Below are positions 1 to 6,299 of a stretch of DNA of 10,577 bases, one piece after another. The stretch lies in the NCBI GenBank assembly GCA_946008205.1, contig CAMGAZ010000032.1:1-10577 (forward strand), in the 5' to 3' direction. Both the position numbers and the translations under genes were made by a program. The notes under the pieces are model-generated. The model was given only the letters and a program-made list of their open reading frames with translations, ran no database searches and was not told where the DNA came from. Position 1 is the first letter of the stretch, and each line of letters opens with the position of its first letter. Source of the stretch: an uncultured Clostridium sp. (lineage in GTDB: Bacteria > Bacillota > Clostridia > TANB77 > CAG-508).

Positions 1-2
1 AA

Positions 3-122
3 TTAGCTTCTAAATTCGATGTTATGAGTATACCAACATTTGTAGCAATAAAAAATGGGAAAGTAATTGGAACTAGCTTGGGAGTTCAAAGCAAAGAACA
101 GGTATTAAAATTATTTGAATAA
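3..122 (+). CDS. trxA: thioredoxin, C-terminal 39 residues (5' end outside window)
   Basis: The frame opens at the window edge and reads LASKFDVMSIPTFVAIKNGK, then continues to ...QVLKLFE and a TAA. The V-x-S-I-P-T segment is the cis-proline loop that faces the CxxC active site in the thioredoxin fold, and the following F-x-x-x-K-N-G-K is the usual beta-hairpin. The catalytic WCxxC lies upstream of the window and cannot be checked. Thioredoxins are cytosolic disulfide reductases of about 105 residues, so roughly the last third is present. It could instead be the C-terminal domain of a larger thioredoxin-fold protein. An AT-rich stretch with a weak hairpin follows before the tRNA promoter. Confidence 0.85.
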   Translation, partial: LASKFDVMSIPTFVAIKNGKVIGTSLGVQSKEQVLKLFE

Positions 123-154
123 ATAATTCAAAAGTCAAATGAAATGCGAATTTT

Positions 155-178
155 AAATTCTAAATTTTAAGAATTTTT
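155..178 (+). terminator. weak AT-rich hairpin after thioredoxin gene
   Basis: AAATTCT (155-161) can pair with AGAATTT (170-176) around an 8-base loop, followed by only two more T's. It sits between the thioredoxin stop and the tRNA promoter, where a terminator would be expected, but the stem has a single G-C pair, so the assignment is weak. Confidence 0.3.
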
Positions 179-188
179 AAATTTTGTA

Positions 189-218
189 TTGACAATAAAA
201 GGACAAATGTGCTATTAT
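189..218 (+). promoter_or_regulatory. sigma-A-type promoter for tRNA-Leu
   Basis: A perfect -35 TTGACA (189-194) is followed after 18 bases by TATTAT (213-218), which is preceded by TG-C (210-212), an extended -10. Initiation would fall near 225, giving a short 5' leader to be trimmed before the tRNA. Confidence 0.75.
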
Positions 219-242
219 AAAAAAGTGTTAAGAAAAGCACAT

Positions 243-326
243 GCGGATGTGGCGGAACTGGCAGACGCGCTGGTCTTAGGAACCAGTGTCAACGACGTGG
301 GGGTTCAAGTCCCTTCATCCGCACCA
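243..326 (+). tRNA. tRNA-Leu (anticodon UAG), CCA encoded
   Basis: This is a class II cloverleaf. The acceptor GCGGATG (243-249) pairs with CATCCGC (316-322), then discriminator A323 and CCA 324-326. The anticodon stem CTGGT/ACCAG (270-274/282-286) encloses the loop CTTAGGA, giving anticodon TAG at 277-279, which reads CUN leucine codons. A long variable arm with a GTC/GAC stem (288-290/294-296) is the leucine/serine/tyrosine class hallmark. The T arm carries TTCAAGT (304-310). It has its own promoter and terminator. tRNA 3' ends are common integration sites, and accessory-looking genes follow, but no duplicated tRNA 3' end was seen in the window. Confidence 0.96.
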
Positions 327-364
327 ATGACGTTTCTGTTCGAATTAATAGAACAGATAGATAC

Positions 365-400
365 AAAAATCAATCAGTAAAATGGTTGATTTTTTTCTTT
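365..400 (+). terminator. intrinsic terminator of tRNA-Leu
   Basis: AAAAATCAA (365-373) pairs with TTGATTTTT (386-394). The stem extends inward by T374-G385 and C375-G384, leaving an 8-base loop. A T-rich tail (390-400, interrupted by one C) follows. Position and shape fit termination of the tRNA transcript. Confidence 0.75.
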
Positions 401-445
401 TGCAAAAAATCATCCTAAAATTACAATGTAAGGATGGTGCTTGAA

Positions 446-547
446 ATGAAGATAATTAAGCAAGAACTACAATTTGAGGAATGTCTAAAACAACGACTGG
501 AGTTTATATGTGAATTTTCTAAAGTTACTCCTACTTTTTTTACTTAA
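446..547 (+). CDS. possible 33-residue peptide, unrecognised
   Basis: An ATG at 446 opens a 33-codon frame starting MKIIKQELQFEECLKQRLEF and ending ...TPTFFT at TAA. An in-frame ATG at 434 would add four residues. AAGGA at 430-434 could serve as a ribosome binding site for 446, with rather long spacing (11 bases). CATCCT (411-416) can pair with AGGATG (431-436), which would mask that site. The peptide is mostly charged, with a helical-looking first half, and has no signal sequence. I do not recognise it. It may be a remnant of a longer gene or chance reading, since the frame stops just before the next promoter. Confidence 0.25.
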   Translation: MKIIKQELQFEECLKQRLEFICEFSKVTPTFFT

Positions 548-551
548 ATCA

Positions 552-580
552 TTGAAATTAACATAAAAATCTGATATACT
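552..580 (+). promoter_or_regulatory. strong promoter of the two-helix membrane protein cassette
   Basis: TTGAAA (552-557), a 17-base spacer, and TATACT (575-580) preceded by TG-A, an extended -10. Just downstream, at 591-606, TTCG...CGAA flank TAGCTA, an imperfect dyad near the expected start of transcription that could be an operator. The promoter serves only the gene starting at 666. Confidence 0.7.
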
Positions 581-665
581 ATTTATATCATTCGTAGCTA
601 TGCGAACTATAATAAGAATAGCAAAGTAGTTAATTCTCAAAAAACAATTGTTAGGAGGAGTTTGT

Positions 666-1151
666 ATGTTAATTCTAATTTTGGGTCTGATGCTGATTGC
701 CTTTGTTACGTTCTTGGTGTTGCGGGTGAAATATCCCAGTAGAAGCAGTTATGAATTTGATGTACATGATTTCTTCACGTACATGTCTTGGGTATTTGGA
801 ATTATTTCTCTTGTCATCATTATTGCAATTTGTTATTTAACACCACAGGTAGCAACCGAAAGTGTTATTGATAGCAAAATTGCGATGTACCAAGAAGAAA
901 ATGCAAATATTGAACAAGACATTGACAAAATCGTTCAAGAATATCTGGTGCATGAACACGACACGTTTGCTGACCTAAAAACGGAAGAAAGCTCAATTAC
1001 TTTAGTTACACTTTTCCCAGAGCTCAAATCTGATACTCTTGTGCAACAGCAATTAGAAATCTATGTTGCTAACAATGCCAAGATAAAAGATTTGAGGGAA
1101 GAAAAAATCGAACTTGCCGAGATTAGGTTGCTACTTTATTTTGGTAGGTAA
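666..1151 (+). CDS. two-helix membrane protein with coiled coil, accessory/phage-type hypothetical
   Basis: 161 residues. ATG 666 is chosen because a perfect AGGAGG (653-658) lies 7 bases before it; an in-frame TTG at 648 would place the binding site inside the gene. Residues 2-19 and about 43-61 are hydrophobic helices, with a short charged stretch (RVKYPSRSSYEFDVHDFFTY) between them. Residues 70-105 are rich in E, Q, N and I and look coiled-coil. The conserved-looking tail has LFPELKSDTLVQQQLEIYVA and ends LLLYFGR. From memory, similar proteins (ELKSD..V..QIE.YV.NN.KI..L...KI......LYFG) recur as unnamed proteins in Firmicutes prophages and mobile elements; their function is unknown to me. 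Codon use is less AT-biased than in neighbours (CTG, GCC, GCG, ACG are used), which suggests transfer. It stands alone between its own promoter and terminator, like a 'moron' cassette. Confidence 0.8.
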   Translation: MLILILGLMLIAFVTFLVLRVKYPSRSSYEFDVHDFFTYMSWVFGIISLVIIIAICYLTPQVATESVIDSKIAMYQEENANIEQDIDKIVQEYLVHEHDTFADLKTEESSITLVTLFPELKSDTLVQQQLEIYVANNAKIKDLREEKIELAEIRLLLYFGR

Positions 1152-1155
1152 TTGA

Positions 1156-1204
1156 AACACAAAAACTGTCTGTTGCTGAAAAGCTAGCAAGCAGTTTTTG
1201 TGTT
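1156..1204. terminator. bidirectional intrinsic terminator closing the cassette
   Basis: AACACAAAAACTG (1156-1168) is the exact reverse complement of CAGTTTTTGTGTT (1192-1204). Inside lies a second stem, TTGCT/AGCAA (1173-1177/1186-1190). Read on the plus strand, the inner hairpin with CTG/CAG (1170-1172/1192-1194) is followed by TTTTTG. The mirror-image arrangement gives the same on the minus strand. Confidence 0.8.
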
Positions 1205-1327
1205 ACTAAGTGATAAGTCAAGATTGCATAAGCTATCATATAAAGAGTTTTCTAAAGAATTAAAAAAATCATTCATGAATAAAACTTCTTTTTGAAATAA
1301 AAAAATATATAAAAGATGACAAAACAC

Positions 1328-1367
1328 TTGACAAATGCAAACAAACGTTCTAAACTATATATAGTTT
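1328..1367 (+). promoter_or_regulatory. promoter with LexA-like box in the spacer and a 16-bp palindrome at the -10/start
   Basis: TTGACA (1328-1333), 17 bases, TAAACT (1351-1356). Within the spacer, CAAACAAACGTTCT (1338-1351) matches the Gram-positive LexA consensus CGAACRNRYGTTYC at 12 of 14 positions, missing the first G and the last C. AAACTATATATAGTTT (1352-1367) is a perfect palindrome overlapping the -10 and the expected start site. Either could be a repressor site; binding by LexA is inferred only from the match and its position between -35 and -10. Confidence 0.6.
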
Positions 1368-1386
1368 TATATAAGGATGTGAGGAT

Positions 1387-1533
1387 ATGGAAAATGAAAC
1401 AAAGAACTTAAAAGTTAAAGACGAAATATCTGATGAAGAAATAAAAAACTTAATATATACAATTATTATAACTTGATTGATAATTATAACATTCGTCAAG
1501 AGAGCAAAAGAAAGAGAAAAGCGAACAAATTAA
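1387..1533 (+). pseudogene. small single-pass membrane peptide, interrupted by in-frame TGA
   Basis: ATG 1387 follows AAGG (1373-1376) and GAGG (1381-1384). The frame encodes 29 residues, an acidic/polar start then NLIYTIIIT, and meets TGA at 1474-1476. Without it the same frame continues LIIITFVKRAKEREKRTN to TAA 1531-1533, for 48 residues in all. The hydrophobic run spans the stop (about residues 22-36), and a strongly basic tail follows, so the intact protein was evidently a single membrane helix with an acidic outside/basic inside layout. One base change (TGG or CGA to TGA) explains the stop. Trp recoding is unlikely because TGA ends rlmD here. I do not recognise the family. Its promoter with a LexA-like box suggests damage-inducible expression, as for some small membrane toxins, but that is only an analogy. 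Confidence 0.55.
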
Positions 1534-1553
1534 TAAAAATGGAGATATGAAAT

Positions 1554-1718
1554 ATGAAAGAAAAAACTTTTAAAGATTTAGGATTAGACGAAGGAGATAA
1601 ATATTTAAAAAAGATATCTTCCGATTTTGATTTGGGAATATTGGAAGATATTTTGGAAAGTAAAGAAGATGAAAAAGAGTTAAATAAAAAAATAAAAGAT
1701 ATAAAAAATGAAATCTAA
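1554..1718 (+). CDS. 54-residue acidic/lysine-rich peptide, unrecognised
   Basis: ATG 1554 is preceded by GGAGA (1541-1545), 8 bases upstream. The product begins MKEKTFKDLGLDEGDKYLKK, continues with an acidic helix (about residues 28-43), and ends in a Lys-rich helix ...IKDIKNEI. It has no membrane segment or signal peptide and is likely an alpha-helical cytosolic protein. It lies 20 bases after the interrupted membrane peptide and 24 bases before rlmD, all on the same strand, so the three probably share the promoter near 1328. No motif points to a function. The length, the binding site and the clean fit between neighbours favour a real gene over chance. Confidence 0.55.
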   Translation: MKEKTFKDLGLDEGDKYLKKISSDFDLGILEDILESKEDEKELNKKIKDIKNEI

Positions 1719-1742
1719 ATATAATGAAAGAAGAAAATAGAA

Positions 1743-3128
1743 ATGAACCCAATTCCAGTAAAAAAGAATGAAAAATATATAGTTGACATAGTAGACAATG
1801 GCTTTGGAGGAGAAGGCATTGCTAAAATTGATGACTTTACTATCTTTATACCAAATACTATAAAGGGAGAAAAATGTGAAATACTAATTGTAAAAGTATT
1901 ATCATCTCATGCTTATGGAAAGATAGTTAGAATACTAGAAACTTCCAAAGATAGAACTGATATAGATTGTGCTACATATCAAAGATGTGGTGGATGCGAT
2001 TTAAGACATATGACATATGAAAACACCTTAAATTTAAAAAGAGAAATTGTTCAAAGTTTAGTGAACAAAGGCTTAAAAAATAAAGTCGCAGTTGAGGATA
2101 CAATAGGAATGGATAATCCATAAACTTACCGAAATAAAGCACAATATCCTTTAGGAATAGACAAAAATGGTAATCCGGCAGTGGGGGTATTTTCACAAAG
2201 AACACATACAATAATTCCGATAGAAAACTGCATGATACAAACCGAGATATCACAAGACATTGCAAAAACAATTATAAATTTTATAAAAGAAAAAAATATA
2301 TCAGTGTACAATGAAGAGAAACAAACAGGGCTAGTTAGACACATAGTAATTAAAGTAGGAAAATATACAAACCAGGTAATGTGCATATTAGTAGTAAATT
2401 CAAGAAATTATAATAGTCCAATAGATACAGAACTAGTAGACTTACTACGTAGAAAATATCCTGAAATCAAAACTATAATAAAAAATATTAACACACAAAA
2501 CACAAATGTTATCTTAGGTAAAGAGAATATCAATATATATGGTGATGGATATATAGAGGATAAACTAGGAGAATATACATTTAAAATATCACCAATGTCA
2601 TTCTATCAAGTAAATCCAGTACAAGCAGAGATATTATATAATACCGCAATAGAAGCGGCAAAACTAAGTAAAGAAGATGTACTATTTGATTTGTATTGTG
2701 GAATTGGTACAATAGGAATATTTGCATCAAGATATGTAAAACAGGTTTATGGAATAGAAATAGTTCCTCAGGCTATAAGTGATGCAATAGAAAATGCCAA
2801 AATAAATAATATTAAAAATGCAGAATTTATAGTTGGAGATGTAGAAACTGCTTTTGACGAATTAATAAATAAAAAGCAAATCATCCCAACAGCAATAATA
2901 GTTGACCCACCAAGAAAGGGACTAGATGATAAGACAATACAGAACATCTTAAAAATCAAGCCGGAAAAACTAGTTTATATAAGTTGCAATCCTGCAACTA
3001 TGGTTAGAGATTTAGCCAAGATGGAAGAAGTTTATAATATAAGTAAAATCCAGCCGGTAGACATGTTTCCGTTTACGAAACACGTTGAGTGCGTAGCAGT
3101 ACTTAATCTTGTTTTTTTTAACTATTGA
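1743..3128 (+). pseudogene. rlmD: 23S rRNA (uracil-5-)-methyltransferase RlmD/RlmCD, interrupted by in-frame TAA
   Basis: The family transfers a methyl group from S-adenosylmethionine to C5 of uridines in 23S rRNA. One 462-codon frame holds the whole protein. TRAM domain: about 5-65 (GFGGEGIAKID). Iron-sulfur ligands: C76, C82, C85 (CATYQRCGGC) and C163 (ENC). SAM loop: DLYCGIGTIGI from 316. FYQVNP has Q289, DPPRKG starts at 388, catalytic Cys415 is in SCNPAT, and the general base Glu449 is in HVEC. Length is normal for the family. Codon 127 (2121-2123) is TAA, between MDNP and TYRNKAQYP, a conserved NP-x-x-YRNK site where other members usually have an aromatic or aliphatic residue, so one substitution from TAT, TAC or TTA explains it. 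Both sides stay in frame. The only nearby restart is GTG 2181, with no binding site, and it would lack the cluster Cys. The gene is either recently inactivated or carries a base-call error. The tail VLNLVFFNY runs a little past the usual end. Confidence 0.88.
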
Positions 3129-3136
3129 TTTATTTT

Positions 3137-3164
3137 AAGGAACACTAATAGTGTGTTCCTTTTT
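3137..3164 (+). terminator. intrinsic terminator after rlmD
   Basis: AAGGAACAC (3137-3145) pairs with GTGTTCCTT (3153-3161) around a 7-base loop, and the T-run extends to 3164. It sits 8 bases after the rlmD stop and just beyond the end of the convergent lysozyme gene, so it may also stop minus-strand transcripts, although the T-tract on that side is poor. Confidence 0.85.
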
Positions 3165-3168
3165 GATA

Positions 3169-4368
3169 CTATATACGAAGAACATTACCTGGATATATAA
3201 GATTAGGATTAGAAATCCTATTAAGCATAACTATTCTAGCAATGCTAACTCCAAATCTTCTGGATATTCCCCACAAAGTATCTCCTCTTCTTACAACATA
3301 CAAAGTATGGTTCATATCGCAGTTAGATACTGGAATGTATAGGGTTTGCCCCGTATAAATTAAATTTACGTTTCGGATATTATTAGCATAAGCTATTTGG
3401 GTAACTGTTGTACCATAATCTAGTGCAATTTGAGAAAGTGTATCTCCAGATTTAACCACATAAGTAATACTATTAGTACAATTAGAACTATCGGAAGATA
3501 CTGGAATTTTAAGACTGCTTCCTGCATAAATTAAATCTGGGTTTGAAATATTATTTATTCTAGCTAATTCAGATACTGTAGTATTGTATTGCAATGCTAT
3601 ACCAGAAAGTGTGGCACCATATGGAATGGTTATGGTAATATACTTTTGCGGTGGTTTATTAGAATTGTTAGTAGGAATTTCAGATTTATCATCTAAAAAT
3701 ACTTCTTTAGTAAATTTATTTCTATCTACATATACTGAAATACCAGGAACCTCGCCTTTGTCAGTGTATTGCCACCCTGCCCAAGAATTCCAGCCTGAAT
3801 CCACTGTGGGAGTGGAGACTTCATATTGAGCGACCCAAAGAGGATAAACTGTTAAATCATAGCCAAAAGTATTAGAAGCATTATAAGCATTACTATAAAT
3901 AATTACATCCTTTCCACTTAGACGTTTGATTTCTTGCATAAAAGCTAATGCAATTTGATTTATAGAATAATTATTTAAATCTCCAAAAGATTCAAAATCC
4001 ATTGCTAGTTTACAATCTGGTCGTTTTCCAGAGATAGTCGATACAAAGAAATTTGCCTGACTAATAGCTTCATCTACTGTTCTTGCTGTTACATAATGGT
4101 AAAAACCAACATTTAAACCAGCATTCTTAGCATTAGTGTAATTTTGCTCGAAATATGGATCAACATAACCAAAGCCTTCAGAAGATTTTATATATACCAC
4201 ACTTATCCCATAATTTTTTACTTGTTCAAAATCGATATCACCCTGCCATGCGCTTACGTCTATACCGTCATATATGGCCTCATCATAAGGGAAAGACGCA
4301 AAAGCAGGCGTAGTTAATATGTAAAATGGAAATAGTATAAGCACCAAAGTTATAAAAATTTTTTTCAT
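3169..4368 (-). CDS. secreted GH25 muramidase (lysozyme) with three LysM repeats
   Basis: 399 residues. A signal peptide at 1-25 (basic MKK, hydrophobic core, AFA|S cleavage) sends it outside. The GH25 domain covers about 33-222: GIDVSAWQG (Asp37), FYHY (89-92), MDFE with Asp124 and Glu126 as the likely catalytic pair, WVAQY, and closing VDRNKF. GH25 enzymes cut the MurNAc-GlcNAc bond of peptidoglycan. A Pro/Asn linker (231-241) leads to three LysM wall-binding repeats at about 243-290, 302-347 and 356-399, each with a GxTL start and an LIYxGxxL end. The protein stops at the last residue of LysM3. AAGGAGG (complement of 4374-4380) is 5 bases from the ATG. It is transcribed alone, divergent from the methyltransferase operon. 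Likely roles are wall turnover, cell separation or attack on other bacteria. No holin or phage gene is adjacent, so a prophage endolysin is less likely. Confidence 0.95.
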   Translation of the reverse strand: MKKIFITLVLILFPFYILTTPAFASFPYDEAIYDGIDVSAWQGDIDFEQVKNYGISVVYIKSSEGFGYVDPYFEQNYTNAKNAGLNVGFYHYVTARTVDEAISQANFFVSTISGKRPDCKLAMDFESFGDLNNYSINQIALAFMQEIKRLSGKDVIIYSNAYNASNTFGYDLTVYPLWVAQYEVSTPTVDSGWNSWAGWQYTDKGEVPGISVYVDRNKFTKEVFLDDKSEIPTNNSNKPPQKYITITIPYGATLSGIALQYNTTVSELARINNISNPDLIYAGSSLKIPVSSDSSNCTNSITYVVKSGDTLSQIALDYGTTVTQIAYANNIRNVNLIYTGQTLYIPVSNCDMNHTLYVVRRGDTLWGISRRFGVSIARIVMLNRISNPNLIYPGNVLRI

Positions 4369-4404
4369 AAAGACCTCCTTTTATGTATTATATTCATAAT
4401 CAAA

Positions 4405-4433
4405 TTGACTTGTTATGTAAATTGTTATATAAT
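4405..4433 (+). promoter_or_regulatory. promoter of the RNA methyltransferase-hslO operon
   Basis: TTGACT (4405-4410), a 17-base spacer, and a perfect TATAAT (4428-4433). Start of transcription would be near 4440, leaving a leader of about 23 bases that contains the GAGAGG binding site. Confidence 0.8.
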
Positions 4434-4462
4434 GGCAAAAGTTAAAAAGAGAGGAAAAAAAT

Positions 4463-5410
4463 ATGGCATCAATTACAGAAATAAAAAATAGATTACCAGA
4501 AGAATTTGTAGACAATTTATATACCATGTTTTCGCCAGGAGTAGTTGACAACATTTTTAGAGGAATAGCTGAAAAAAGATATACGACTATAAGAGTAAAT
4601 ACTTTAAAATATAATATACAAGAATTAATGAAGTATTTTAAAGAAATTAATATAAAGTTTGAAAGAGTGCTATGGTATAAAGATGCATTAGTGATAAAAA
4701 ATGCAAATGAAAAAGAAATTCAGAAATTAGATATTTACAAAAATGGATACATATATCTTCAGAGTTTGTCAAGCATGGTTCCACCATTAGTATTAGCCCC
4801 AAAAGAAGGGGAAAATGTGTTAGATTTAACAGCTGCTCCAGGAAGCAAGACGACACAAATGGCAGCGCTGATGAATGGAAAAGGCTATATTCTAGCAAAT
4901 GAATTAGATAAACTAAGATGTGAAAGATTAAAATACAATGTTAGTGGACAAGGTGCAAATATTGTAGAAGTTGTAAATGGTCGTGGAGAAAGAATAGGAA
5001 ACCAATATCCTGAGAAATTTGACAAAGTTCTATTAGATACTCCTTGTAGTGGAGAAGGAAGATTCTCTATGTACAATGTTCAAAGTTACAAGTCTTGGTC
5101 AACTAAAACTGTAAATGAGCTTACCAAGGTGCAAAAGAAATTATTTAAAAGCGCATACAATGCATTAAAACCAAATGGAACATTGGTATATTCTACATGT
5201 ACTTTAAATAAAGAAGAAAATGAATACATATTAGATTGGGCGCTTAATAATTTTAATTTGAAACTTGTTCCAGTAAATATAGAAATAAAAGAAGGAATTC
5301 CAGCGTTTAATGAAGGATTGGACAAATCAGTAAAAAATGCAATTAGAATATTGCCTTCAAAAAATATGGAAGGATTTTTTGTATCAAAATTTATAAAAAG
5401 AGGAGAATAA
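4463..5410 (+). CDS. RsmB/NOP-family RNA (cytosine-C5)-methyltransferase, short form
   Basis: 315 residues. The protein methylates C5 of cytosine in RNA using S-adenosylmethionine; the target (16S or 23S rRNA, or tRNA) cannot be read from the sequence. The N-terminal RNA-contact part includes TTIRVNTLK (41-49). The Rossmann core has motif I DLTAAPGSKTTQMA (121-134), Asp/Leu acid loop ANELDK (145-150), motif IV DTPCSGEGR (192-200, Cys195 for product release) and motif VI STCTLNKEEN (244-253, Cys246 the nucleophile), and it ends with RILPSKNMEGFFVSKF, the usual strand pair. It lacks the N-terminal NusB-like domain of RsmB and the C-terminal PUA-like extension of RsmF, so neither name is assigned. 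ATG 4463 follows GAGAGG. hslO starts 4 bases after the stop, and its binding site lies inside the end of this gene, so the two are cotranscribed and probably translationally coupled. Confidence 0.93.
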   Translation: MASITEIKNRLPEEFVDNLYTMFSPGVVDNIFRGIAEKRYTTIRVNTLKYNIQELMKYFKEINIKFERVLWYKDALVIKNANEKEIQKLDIYKNGYIYLQSLSSMVPPLVLAPKEGENVLDLTAAPGSKTTQMAALMNGKGYILANELDKLRCERLKYNVSGQGANIVEVVNGRGERIGNQYPEKFDKVLLDTPCSGEGRFSMYNVQSYKSWSTKTVNELTKVQKKLFKSAYNALKPNGTLVYSTCTLNKEENEYILDWALNNFNLKLVPVNIEIKEGIPAFNEGLDKSVKNAIRILPSKNMEGFFVSKFIKRGE

Positions 5411-5414
5411 TAAA

Positions 5415-6290
5415 ATGAAAGACAGAATAATAGATTGTTTAGCATATAATGGCAAAGTAAGCATAAAATGCATATCATCAGCAGGTATTGTGGAAGAAGC
5501 AAGAAAAATACACGATTTAAGTCCAACTGCATCAGCAGCTTTAGGAAGATTGCTAACAATAACTAGTATTATGGGATATGAATTAAAATCGGATAAAGCA
5601 ACTGTCACTAATCAAATTAAGGGCAATGGCCCAATAGGAATGTTTACTGCAGTAGCTGACAGAAATGGAAATGTTAAAGGGTATGTAGGAAATCCTCAAA
5701 TAGATATACCACTAAAGGAAAACGGAAAATTAGATGTAGGAACAGCTGTTGGAAAAGAAGGAATGCTATACATTGTAAAAGATTTAGGAGTTGGAAATCC
5801 ATATGTAGGAATGACTCCAATAATAAGTGGAGAAATAGCAGAAGATTTTACAAATTATTTTGCTACATCTGAACAAACTCCAACTGTGATAGCATTAGGA
5901 GTACTTGTAGATAAAAATGGAATAAAATCTGCAGGGGGATATAAATTATCATTAATGCCAGACGCAACAGAAGAAGAGATTTCAATTATTGAAAAGCAGA
6001 TAGAAGATATAGAACCAATAAGCAAAATGCTAGATGAAAATAAGACACTAGAAGAGATTGCAAAATTAGTTACAGGGGATAATGATTTACAAGTACTAGA
6101 AACAATAAGCCCTGAATACAAGTGTAATTGTTCAAGAGAAAAATGTGAAAAAGGGTTAATTGCAATAGGAAAGAAAGAGTTGGAGAATATAATAAACGAA
6201 GAAGAAAAAATAGAAATAGTATGCAATTTCTGCAATTCTAAACAAATTTTTACCAAAGAAGACTTACAAAAAATAATTGACAATATGTAG
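5415..6290 (+). CDS. hslO: Hsp33, redox-regulated molecular chaperone
   Basis: 291 residues, the usual family length. In the reduced state four cysteines hold zinc; oxidation releases zinc, unfolds the linker and activates the holdase, which protects unfolding cytosolic proteins during oxidative and heat stress. The N-terminal domain (about 1-180) shows LSPTASAALGRLL, IKGNGPIG, GNVKGYVGNP and the SGEIAEDFTNYFATSEQ segment. A linker helix region follows. The zinc domain has CNC (Cys237, Cys239) and CNFC (Cys270, Cys273), giving CxC-x30-CxxC, with an additional Cys at 244. All four ligands are present, so redox switching should work. GAGGAG overlaps the end of the preceding gene and the next gene starts 9 bases after the stop. 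For an anaerobe, pairing an rRNA modification gene with Hsp33 suggests protein-synthesis quality control under oxygen stress; this is inference. Confidence 0.97.
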   Translation: MKDRIIDCLAYNGKVSIKCISSAGIVEEARKIHDLSPTASAALGRLLTITSIMGYELKSDKATVTNQIKGNGPIGMFTAVADRNGNVKGYVGNPQIDIPLKENGKLDVGTAVGKEGMLYIVKDLGVGNPYVGMTPIISGEIAEDFTNYFATSEQTPTVIALGVLVDKNGIKSAGGYKLSLMPDATEEEISIIEKQIEDIEPISKMLDENKTLEEIAKLVTGDNDLQVLETISPEYKCNCSREKCEKGLIAIGKKELENIINEEEKIEIVCNFCNSKQIFTKEDLQKIIDNM

Positions 6291-6299
6291 GAGAATCTC

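Noticed and set aside
243..326. Integration site with duplicated tRNA-Leu 3' end flanking the accessory genes
   Set aside because: No second copy of the tRNA 3' sequence and no integrase gene were found in the window.
648..665. TTG at 648 as start of the two-helix protein
   Set aside because: The perfect AGGAGG at 653-658 would then lie inside the gene; ATG 666 is ideally spaced from it.
1474..1476. TGA read as tryptophan (alternative genetic code), since the membrane helix continues beyond it
   Set aside because: TGA properly ends rlmD at 3126-3128 just before a terminator, the rlmD lesion is TAA, and Trp is encoded by TGG throughout.
2181..3128. Separate short methyltransferase gene starting at GTG 2181
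   Set aside because: There is no ribosome binding site, and the frame and homology run straight through from 1743 across the single TAA, so this is the second part of rlmD.
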